A DNA stretch of 32,554 nt from assembly GCA_025449595.1 (NCBI GenBank), contig JANWJC010000155.1, positions 1-32,554 on the forward strand. The letters are read 5' to 3'. Position numbers and translations under genes: made by a program. Below the pieces are notes generated by a model. The model was not told the DNA's origin. It did not search any database and saw nothing but the letters and a program-made list of their open reading frames with translations. Source of the DNA: Acidobacteriota bacterium (GTDB taxonomy: Bacteria > Actinomycetota > Actinomycetes > S36-B12 > CAIYMF01). This document shows, piece after piece, positions 7,621-13,998 of this stretch (position 1 is the stretch's first letter; every line of letters starts with the position of its first letter).

Positions 7621-8347
7621 ATGATCCAGAATGCCTGCCAGGGGACAAGGGTGCGCCGCGACGAGCCAGGGACCTCCATCTGCGCGGTGGAGGCGACCGG
7701 GCCGGTCCCTCACGTCGTCATCACGTACGACGACGGCCCGGAACCTGGTGGGACCGAAGGGATCTTGGCGGCGCTGGCAGCCAAGGGAGCAATTGCCAGG
7801 TTCTTCGTCCTGCTCTCCCGCGTCCGGCGATACCCCGAGCTGTTCGCAGAAATGGTCGCGGGCGGGCACGAGATCGACCTGCACGGCGGGGACCACCGGT
7901 CACTTCCCGGCCTGGAACCCGCTGTGGTGCAGCGGAATACGGTTGAGGCGAAGCAGGAGCTGCAGGAGATCCTCGGACGCTCGGTGCGATGGTTCCGGCC
8001 TCCGTACGGGGACCAGTCCCCGGCCAGCTGAGGCGCTGTCAAGAGCACTGGGCTCACGTCGGTCCTGTGGACCACCACACTCCTGGACTGGGGAGGACGT
8101 GCCCATCGAAGAGCGACTGGCCGAGGCGTCCAAGTTCCAGGGGCCCGGCGCCATCCTGCTCGCCCACGACGGCTTCGCCGGACCGGAGGACGGCGTAGAC
8201 GACGGACCGCCGCCGCAGTTCGACCGCGGCGAGCTCACCGGCCTGCTGCTCGACCACTACGCCGCGCGGGGGCTCGTGGGCTGCTCGCTCGGTGAGGCGC
8301 TGGAATCGGGTAGCCCGATCGAACGAAGCTGGCTGACCCACGAGTAG
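7621..8347 (+). pseudogene. Polysaccharide deacetylase (NodB domain), interrupted by a stop and a frameshift
   Basis: One frame carries the NodB start VVITYDDGPEPGGTEGILAAL with metal and catalytic aspartates, then HGGDH (the His-x3-His metal site) and FRPPYG. It stops at TGA 8029-8031. Past the stop the same frame is still homologous in style (AVKSTGLTSVLWTTTLLDW). The next segment, EDVPIEERLAEASKFQGPGAILLAHDG, lies one frame over after the G-run 8090-8093; removing one G would restore it. It ends at TAG 8345-8347. So there are two lesions: one nonsense codon and one single-base shift. A good ribosome site (AGGAGG near 7599-7604) precedes GTG 7608, which is in yet another frame, hinting at a third change near the N-terminus. 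The intact enzyme would remove acetyl groups from peptidoglycan or a similar polymer. Confidence 0.8.
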
Positions 8348-8430
8348 ACCCAACGGGCCGCCAGAGTTCCTTGATTGCAGTACGGCTTCGACGAAGCGCT
8401 GACCATTGCGCCCGGAGGTAGCATTCGGCG

Positions 8431-9033
8431 GTGCGCAAGCGGTGGCGTGTCGGGCTGTCCGCGGCCGTCGTGGGATGCGTGTTGCTGGCTGGCTGCTCGA
8501 GCACCACCGGCGTCGGTCACGTTGCTGCCACGACACCGGGGGGCGGCTCGATCGACGCGATCGGTGTCACGACGTACGCCCCCGGGCAGCGCCCTTCGAT
8601 CCCAGACCTTTCCGGGCCCACTCTGGATGGCAGCACTCTCTCCCTGTCGTCGCTGAAAGGGCACGTGGTCGTGCTCAATGCCTGGGCATCGTGGTGCGAC
8701 CCGTGCCGGAACGAGTCTCCGGCGCTGGGTCGACTGGCCAAGCAGACGGCTGGGCTGGGGGTGAGGTTCGTGGGGATCGACGAGCAGGACACCCCTGACT
8801 CGGCGCGCAAGTTCGCAGCGAGCGCGGGCACCACATATCCGCACCTCATCGACGAGGACGGCAGCATGCTGGGCAGCCTTCGCCTCGTTCCGCCCGCGGC
8901 CATCCCGAGCACGCTCGTGCTCGACCGTTCCGGGCTGGTCGCGGGCCGGATCATCGGACCGATCGACGCCACAAGCCTGGCAGCGCTCATCAGGGCCGTC
9001 GCCAGCGAGGCGGTGAATGCGGCCGGAGGGTGA
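8431..9033 (+). CDS. TlpA/ResA-like thioredoxin-fold lipoprotein
   Basis: The 200-residue product from GTG 8431 has a lipoprotein signal ending in LLAGC (lipid-attached Cys22). A thioredoxin-like domain follows with the redox motif WCDPC (Cys89, Cys92). Later segments VRFVGIDEQDTPDSARKFA and IPSTLVLDRSGLVAGRIIG are standard for the TlpA/ResA/CcmG group, including the cis-Pro after Ile. It should sit on the outer face of the membrane and reduce or handle protein thiols, plausibly for CuA-site or cytochrome maturation given the oxidase genes downstream. TAGCAT at 8419-8424 lies six bases before the GTG, so the mRNA may be leaderless. It ends 118 bases before the chosen ctaB start. Confidence 0.9.
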   Translation: MRKRWRVGLSAAVVGCVLLAGCSSTTGVGHVAATTPGGGSIDAIGVTTYAPGQRPSIPDLSGPTLDGSTLSLSSLKGHVVVLNAWASWCDPCRNESPALGRLAKQTAGLGVRFVGIDEQDTPDSARKFAASAGTTYPHLIDEDGSMLGSLRLVPPAAIPSTLVLDRSGLVAGRIIGPIDATSLAALIRAVASEAVNAAGG

Positions 9034-9072
9034 CCCGTTGGCACCTGTCGACACAATCCGTCCGCGGATGTC

Positions 9073-9101
9073 TGGTCAGGATGACATAGCGGCCCTACGC
9101 T
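9073..9101 (+). promoter_or_regulatory. Candidate promoter for ctaB
   Basis: TGGTCA (9073-9078) and TACGCT (9096-9101) are separated by 17 bases and resemble -35 and -10 elements. Transcription would start near 9108, ahead of both possible ctaB starts (GTG 9113, TTG 9152). Sequence match only. Confidence 0.35.
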
Positions 9102-9151
9102 GTCGGCCGTCGGTGGTGATCATCCGACTGGCTCACATAGGGGCGTCCACG

Positions 9152-10078
9152 TTGACAACCGTGACCGGCAAGGAAGGCCGCGAATCCACGCGCGGCACCG
9201 TACGGGCGTATGTGGAGCTCACCAAACCGCGCATCATCGAGCTGCTGCTCGTGACGACGCTCCCGGCGATGTTCCTGGCACAGCGAGGGCTGCCACCGCT
9301 GGGACTCACGGTCGCGACGCTCATCGGGGGGTCGCTGGCCGCAGGGAGTGCCAACGCTCTGAACTGCTACGTGGACCGCGACATCGACGCGATCATGAAG
9401 CGCACCTCGGCGCGACCGTTGGCCGTCGAGGGGAAGCGGGCTCGAGTGTCACCGCGATCCGCCTTGGTTTTCGGTGTGGCACTTGGGGTGCTGTCGACCT
9501 TACTGCTGTGGGTGACGACCAATCCGCTGGCGACCGCGCTCACGGTCGCGGCGATTGTCATGTACGTCCTCGGCTACACGATCGGCCTGAAGCGCAGAAC
9601 ATCGCAGAACATCGTGTGGGGCGGCTCGGCCGGCTGCATGCCCGTCCTCATCGGCTGGGCGGCCGTAACCGGGGGACTGGCGTGGTCGGCGCTGTTGCTG
9701 TTCCTGGTGGTCTTCTTCTGGACACCGCCGCACTTCTGGGCCCTTGCCATGCGCTTCCGCGACGACTATGCGAGTGCCGGTGTGCCAATGCTCCCGGTGG
9801 TGGCCTCGGCGCGAAGGGTCACGACGCACATGCTCTGGCACAGCTGGGCGATGGTGACCTGCTCACTGCTGCTCGTCCCGGTGGCGGACACGGGGCCGAT
9901 CTACGCCGTTCCGGCGGTGGTCCTCGGAGCAGCCTTCCTACGCGAGGTCTATCGGCTGCGGCAGCGTGTGCTGGGCGGCACCGATCCGCGCCCGATGCGG
10001 CTGTTCCAGTTCTCGATCACCTATCTGAGCCTGCTGTCGCTGGCTGTCGTCGCCGCTGTCCTTATCCCGGTGCCCTGA
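9152..10078 (+). CDS. ctaB: Protoheme IX farnesyltransferase (heme O synthase)
   Basis: This UbiA-family membrane prenyltransferase converts heme B to heme O, the precursor of heme A for the oxidase encoded downstream. ELTKPRIIELLLVTT opens the first helix. NCYVDRDIDAIMKRTSARP is the first Asp-rich prenyl-diphosphate motif (NxxxDxxxD with RT-RP), and the second Asp-rich loop is present around FRDDYASAGVPMLP. About nine hydrophobic helices follow the family pattern. From TTG 9152 it has 308 residues, close to family length, with AGGGGC ten bases upstream. GTG 9113 and a much longer frame from 9017 are alternatives, but the extra N-terminus overlaps the preceding gene and looks non-coding. Confidence 0.93.
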   Translation: MTTVTGKEGRESTRGTVRAYVELTKPRIIELLLVTTLPAMFLAQRGLPPLGLTVATLIGGSLAAGSANALNCYVDRDIDAIMKRTSARPLAVEGKRARVSPRSALVFGVALGVLSTLLLWVTTNPLATALTVAAIVMYVLGYTIGLKRRTSQNIVWGGSAGCMPVLIGWAAVTGGLAWSALLLFLVVFFWTPPHFWALAMRFRDDYASAGVPMLPVVASARRVTTHMLWHSWAMVTCSLLLVPVADTGPIYAVPAVVLGAAFLREVYRLRQRVLGGTDPRPMRLFQFSITYLSLLSLAVVAAVLIPVP

Positions 10079-10195
10079 CGCAGGACACGCGTCATCGTCG
10101 TGTCAGCGTCGGTCGGGGGATCTTGAGCCGCTCCGTAACGGGAGCAGCATCGGCTCGCCCAGTGTCAGCAGAGGCGAGACAATCTGATGAAGACG

Positions 10196-10214
10196 GCCCG
10201 CTTTGCTAGCGGGC
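10196..10214. terminator. Hairpin between ctaB and the SCO1 gene
   Basis: GCCCGCT (10196-10202) and AGCGGGC (10208-10214) form a perfect seven-pair stem with a TTGCT loop, 117 bases after ctaB and 28 before the next start. It may be a weak terminator or a leader hairpin of the SCO1 gene. Confidence 0.4.
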
Positions 10215-10242
10215 TCGGCCGGACCTGGGGCACACGTCCCCG

Positions 10243-11052
10243 GTGAGCACTCCCACTGACGAAGAATCGCCACCGCTGTCCGGGTCGCCACCGGGTTCGG
10301 AGCATCCGCGGCCCGCGTGGTACCTCAGGCACGCCGGCCTGCTGGCGGTGACGATGATCGTGCTCGTGGTCCTGTTCGCGGTCGGCGCCATCGCCCTGCT
10401 GCATCGTGCGGCTCCCGCCGCGAGCCCCGCCGGAACATCGACGGCGCCGGTACGCGCTACCGGGATCCCGGACACGGTGTCCACGTCGGTCGCCGACCTC
10501 ATGGGCCTGTCACCGGTGCCGACCACGGCGGCACCCCCGTTCACACTCACCGATCAAGCCGGGCGGACGGTGTCGTTGGAATCGCTGCGCGGCCATCCCG
10601 TCGTTCTCGAGTTCATGGACCCGAACTGCGTCGACATCTGCCCTATCGTGTCTCAGGAGTTCGTCGACGCCGCAAAGGATCTCGGGCCAGCAGGACGTGA
10701 CGTGGTCTTTCTGGGGATCAACGTCAACCCGTTCCACACCGACGTCGCGTCCATGGCGACCTACTCCAAGGCGCACGGCCTGGACGCCGTGGCGACCTGG
10801 CACTTCCTCACGGGTCCGTCGAGCGACCTTGCACCCGTGTGGGGCGACTACAACGTGACGGTCAGCGCGCCGAACCCGAGCGCCGACGTGATCCACACCT
10901 CGGTCGTCTACTTCATCGATCCGGCCGGCCAGGAGCGCTATGTGGCGTTCCCCATGGTCGACCACAAGGCCGACGGCAGCTCGTACCTTCCCGTGGATCA
11001 GACCGCTTCCTGGGGTCGGGGAATCGCGCTCGTCGCCCGGTCTATGGACTGA
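10243..11052 (+). CDS. SCO1/SenC-family copper chaperone for cytochrome oxidase
   Basis: The 269-residue protein has a Pro-rich cytoplasmic N-terminus, one membrane anchor at about residues 32-53, and an external thioredoxin-like domain. The copper site typical of SCO proteins is complete: Cys129-x3-Cys133 (CVDIC) and His218 (VIHTS). FTLTDQAGRTVSLESLRGHPVVLEF marks the domain start. SCO proteins deliver copper to, or reduce, the CuA cysteines of subunit II, which fits ctaC nearby. The GTG start at 10243 has no strong ribosome site. It is convergent with the SURF1 gene, 20 bases away. Confidence 0.93.
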   Translation: MSTPTDEESPPLSGSPPGSEHPRPAWYLRHAGLLAVTMIVLVVLFAVGAIALLHRAAPAASPAGTSTAPVRATGIPDTVSTSVADLMGLSPVPTTAAPPFTLTDQAGRTVSLESLRGHPVVLEFMDPNCVDICPIVSQEFVDAAKDLGPAGRDVVFLGINVNPFHTDVASMATYSKAHGLDAVATWHFLTGPSSDLAPVWGDYNVTVSAPNPSADVIHTSVVYFIDPAGQERYVAFPMVDHKADGSSYLPVDQTASWGRGIALVARSMD

Positions 11053-11072
11053 GCGATCGGCAGCGGCCCCAC

Positions 11073-11762
11073 TCAGGCCTGCCAGACGACCAACTCGTCA
11101 TCGTCGCGCTGCCCGCGACTGTCTGCGCGCACGAGGCGCCACCATGACACCGCGATGAGGACGGCGAAGAACCACCACTGGACGACGTAGATCGCGTTCT
11201 GGAAGTGGAACTCGACCGGAGCCCCGTTGTCCGGGGGCGGCGACGGGACGGGCTGGAGCGAGAGAGGGTCGGGCGGGGACTGGGCCGTGCGCACGAGGAA
11301 GCCGGACCGCTGCCTCGCCTCAACCCCCCTCGCCGCGAAGCTGCCTTGCTGCACCCGGCCGGTGAGAGTCACAGGGCCATCAGGCGGCAGGGTCAGCGAT
11401 GCATCCGGGCCGGACACCCACCCGCGCACGACTAGAACGCGGGTGGAGTCGCTCATCACGAGGGGCGTCACGACCCAGGAGACGGCCTGGCCCCCGAGAG
11501 CATGACCCGGGTCGAGGTACTGACCGCGCGCGTCGTAGGACCCCGAAACCGTCACCTGCCGGGCAACGTCTCCGCTGGGCACCGACGTGCCGGCCGGCAC
11601 GAGCTGGTCCAGGGGGACGGCCACCGGCTCCGAGCTGTAGCCGTCGACGGGGCGATACACGCGGCCGAACTGCCACGCACCCAGCAGCAGGCAGGCCGCT
11701 AAAACGGCGAGCGCCGAGAGCGTGATGGCGATGCGGCTGCGGCCGTTTTCGGGCGGGGGCAT
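11073..11762 (-). CDS. SURF1-family oxidase assembly protein
   Basis: The 229-residue product shows the SURF1 layout. A first helix (about residues 9-31) ends in LLLGAWQFGRV. An external domain follows with VTVSGSYDARGQYLDPG, VVTPLVMSDSTRVLVVRGWV and TLTGRVQ. The C-terminal helix includes FQNAIYVVQWWFFAVLIAVSWWRL. SURF1 assists heme A insertion into subunit I, so it belongs functionally with the ctaB-ctaG block although it is on the opposite strand. ATG 11762 is the only sensible start. A 284-base gap separates it from the divergent oxidase operon. Confidence 0.92.
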   Translation of the reverse strand: MPPPENGRSRIAITLSALAVLAACLLLGAWQFGRVYRPVDGYSSEPVAVPLDQLVPAGTSVPSGDVARQVTVSGSYDARGQYLDPGHALGGQAVSWVVTPLVMSDSTRVLVVRGWVSGPDASLTLPPDGPVTLTGRVQQGSFAARGVEARQRSGFLVRTAQSPPDPLSLQPVPSPPPDNGAPVEFHFQNAIYVVQWWFFAVLIAVSWWRLVRADSRGQRDDDELVVWQA

Positions 11763-12046
11763 GGGGCAGAGGCTAGGCGGGCTCCCCCGGTCTCTGGAAG
11801 AGCCTTCGGTATGCGAGCCGAGGGCCGAGTTCGTGTCTCGCGGATTCGGACCCCCTCCGTCCGGCGACGGTGCGGGCTCGTCTCGCTGAATGCTCGAACA
11901 ATTGATCCTTCCGCTGCGGACCGCACCGTGCTAGCGTCCCGCTGTCTCGTTAGTCATTCCCTGTTGACGGACGGTTGTTCGGTCGTCGCCAGGCGTCGCT
12001 GACGCCTAGGGCTGCCGATCAGGCTCATCCTGGAGGGTGAGGCAGC
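11763..12046. other. Divergent intergenic region upstream of the oxidase operon
   Basis: The promoters for SURF1 (minus) and for the cupredoxin-ctaC-ctaD-ctaE operon (plus) should lie here. AGGCGTC (11991-11997) and GACGCCT (12001-12007) form a perfect seven-pair hairpin with a three-base loop. TTGACG occurs at 11964-11969, but I find no well-placed -10 for it. GGAGGG at 12032-12037 is a good ribosome site for the small frame at 12047. Confidence 0.4.
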
Positions 12047-12316
12047 GTGGCTTCTGCGGCCGGATGCGCGGTCAGCTCCCGCACACCTCCGGCGACCGTA
12101 GTGAGTGCGCACGTGGCTCGTACCAAGCCGCGCAACGTCCAACTGCCGCCCGTCACCGCGGTGTCGGGCACTGCGCTTGCGCACCGACTCCGCCGCAGCG
12201 TCCATGCCGATGCCGCCATCGTCGTTGACGTCCGGTGCGGCCAGGAGCATGATCACGACCGATCGTCTCACTCTGACCAGTTGCTGCACTGCATCCAGGG
12301 AGGCTCGCGTGGCTAA
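12047..12316 (+). CDS. Possible small His/Cys-rich protein coupled to the cupredoxin gene
   Basis: GTG 12047 is preceded by GGAGGG with nine bases between, and opens an 89-residue frame. Its TAA (12314-12316) overlaps the GTG of the cupredoxin gene by eight bases, a layout typical of translational coupling. The C-terminal third is rich in possible metal ligands (CGQEHDHDRSSHSDQLLHC). There is no membrane segment and no family I recognise. Against it, codon third-position GC is only moderate and the first half looks random. It may be a genuine leader or coupling peptide, or chance. Confidence 0.35.
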   Translation: MASAAGCAVSSRTPPATVVSAHVARTKPRNVQLPPVTAVSGTALAHRLRRSVHADAAIVVDVRCGQEHDHDRSSHSDQLLHCIQGGSRG

Positions 12317-12977
12317 GTCGGGACGGATCGCTGCCGTTCTCGTGGCGCTCGCTGCCGTGGTGGCTGTCGCCGCTGGCGTGGTCGTCTACCTGGTCGCCTA
12401 CCCTCCGACGGCGAGTGCCTCCCCCGTGGGATCCGCGTCGGCCGAGGTGACGATGCAGACGGTGCCGGCGTACAACCAGGACCCGGAGCCCACCTGGGTG
12501 TCGTACATGATCAAGCAGGGCGATTCGTGGGTGCACACCACGATGTTCCAGGTGCCCGCCCACAGCCTGGTCCACTTCACCGTCTACCAGTTCGACACCG
12601 GTAGCCCACTTCGCAACCCGTTCATGAACCAGACGGCGAACCTCGTGGGCGGGGCCGAGAACGTCAACGGCAAGGACGTGAGCCTCATCGACGCCAACGT
12701 GGGCGACGGCGTCGGCCACAGCTTCGCCATCCCAGCGCTGGGAGTGTCCGCGATCTTCCCGGGCGTGTCCGGCGACTCGACCAACCAGTGCGACGTCGCG
12801 GCGCCGTGCCCCATGACCTTCGACCACAACACGATCACCTTCACGATCCAGACGGGTGACCCAGGGAGTTACGCCTGGCAGTGCTTCGTCCCGTGCGCGC
12901 TCGGCTACCCGATCGGGTTCGGCGGTCCCATGTCGACACTCGGGTACATGAACGGCTTCATGGAGGTCGTGGCGTAA
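12309..12977 (+). CDS. Membrane-anchored cupredoxin-like protein of the oxidase operon
   Basis: The 222-residue product starts at GTG 12309, with AGGGAGG 5-6 bases upstream. It has one N-terminal anchor (about residues 7-30) and an external domain. The domain contains cupredoxin-type segments: LVHFTVYQFD, GHSFAIPALGVSAIFPG with His137 as a likely copper ligand, and GSYAWQCFVPCALGYPIGFGGPM near the end. Cys192-x3-Cys196 has the spacing of a CuA site, but the following His is Tyr200, so it is neither a standard CuA nor a standard type-1 site. Cys161 and Cys167 form an extra pair. The stop overlaps ctaC (TAATG), so it is co-translated with subunit II. Likely roles are electron donor to the oxidase or a copper carrier. 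Confidence 0.82.
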   Translation: MAKSGRIAAVLVALAAVVAVAAGVVVYLVAYPPTASASPVGSASAEVTMQTVPAYNQDPEPTWVSYMIKQGDSWVHTTMFQVPAHSLVHFTVYQFDTGSPLRNPFMNQTANLVGGAENVNGKDVSLIDANVGDGVGHSFAIPALGVSAIFPGVSGDSTNQCDVAAPCPMTFDHNTITFTIQTGDPGSYAWQCFVPCALGYPIGFGGPMSTLGYMNGFMEVVA

Positions 12978-13984
12978 TGGCTGACACGAAGGCGTCCGAG
13001 GAGAGCAAAGAGCTGACTGACCGCGACCACCTGCGCCGCATCGGGCTCATCTGGCTGGTCCTCACGCTGGTCTGCGTCCCACTGGTGATCTTCGTCCTCG
13101 GACCGCACCTGCCGCCAGGCACCGACTCCGAACAGGCGCGCAACCAGCAAGAGGACAACACCGTGCTGGCCGCTGTGGCCACGCCGGTGCTCCTGTTCAT
13201 CTGGGTCTACATCGGTTACGCCGTGAAGAACTGGCGCATCCCCGCGGACACGCCGGTCGAGGAGCTCCAGGACGGGCCGCCGATCCGCGGGCACCGTGGC
13301 TTCCAGACCGCTTGGATCGTGATCACGTCCGTGACTGTTTTCGCCCTGTTCGTCTTCGGAACCCAGGAACTGTGGACGGACTACGGCTCGGGCACCGGGT
13401 CGGGGTCGTCGCCGGTCTGGACGCCCGCGGGCTACTCGACGAACGCCAAGGACAGCAAGCTCCTGGTGGTGCAGGTGATCGGCCAGCAGTGGCGTTGGAC
13501 CTATCGCTTCCCGCAGTACGGCGGCGTCGAGACAGACACGCTGGTGATCCCCGCCGGCAAGACGGTCCAGTTCGACGTCACCTCGCTCGACGTCATCCAC
13601 TCGTTCTGGGCCATCAACCTCGGAGTGAAGGCCGACGCGAACCCGGGCAACAACAACATTGCGTTCGTCGAGGACCCGTCCGTCGGGCCCGTGGACATTC
13701 GGTGCGCTGAGCTGTGCGGCACGTACCACGGTGCGATGGCGCAGACCGGCCAGGTGGAGAAACAGGCTGACTTCGACGCCTGGATCGCTGGGCAGATTGT
13801 CCTCCACTATGACCTGCTCCCGCAGTTGCCGGCCTACGCCGACTTCTATATCCCGCAGACCGACGGCGGGTATTACGACCCGAGCCAGGTCACGCCGCCC
13901 GCGGTGGACTCGGGTCTCCCGCCGCCCCCGCCCGCGCCCGCACCCAGCTCGGCCGCACCCTCACCCGCCCCCAGCAGTTCCTAG
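12977..13984 (+). CDS. ctaC: Cytochrome c oxidase subunit II (CuA)
   Basis: The 335-residue product has two membrane helices (about 20-42 and 62-83), a third hydrophobic stretch at 112-128, and an external CuA domain. All CuA ligands are present: His208 (VIHSFW), Cys243, Glu245, Cys247, His251 and Met254 in CAELCGTYHGAM. The aromatic electron-entry patch is QQWRWTYRF. There is no CxxCH, so no fused cytochrome c domain as in caa3 enzymes. The C-terminal 30 residues are Pro/Ala/Ser-rich. No signal peptide or lipobox is evident. ATG 12977 overlaps the cupredoxin stop by one base, and ctaD starts 14 bases after the stop. Confidence 0.95.
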   Translation: MADTKASEESKELTDRDHLRRIGLIWLVLTLVCVPLVIFVLGPHLPPGTDSEQARNQQEDNTVLAAVATPVLLFIWVYIGYAVKNWRIPADTPVEELQDGPPIRGHRGFQTAWIVITSVTVFALFVFGTQELWTDYGSGTGSGSSPVWTPAGYSTNAKDSKLLVVQVIGQQWRWTYRFPQYGGVETDTLVIPAGKTVQFDVTSLDVIHSFWAINLGVKADANPGNNNIAFVEDPSVGPVDIRCAELCGTYHGAMAQTGQVEKQADFDAWIAGQIVLHYDLLPQLPAYADFYIPQTDGGYYDPSQVTPPAVDSGLPPPPPAPAPSSAAPSPAPSSS

Positions 13985-13998
13985 AAGGGCCGAATCGG

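Noticed and set aside
12905-13807. 300-residue minus-strand frame over ctaC
   Set aside because: Shadow frame; ctaC carries the complete CuA site.
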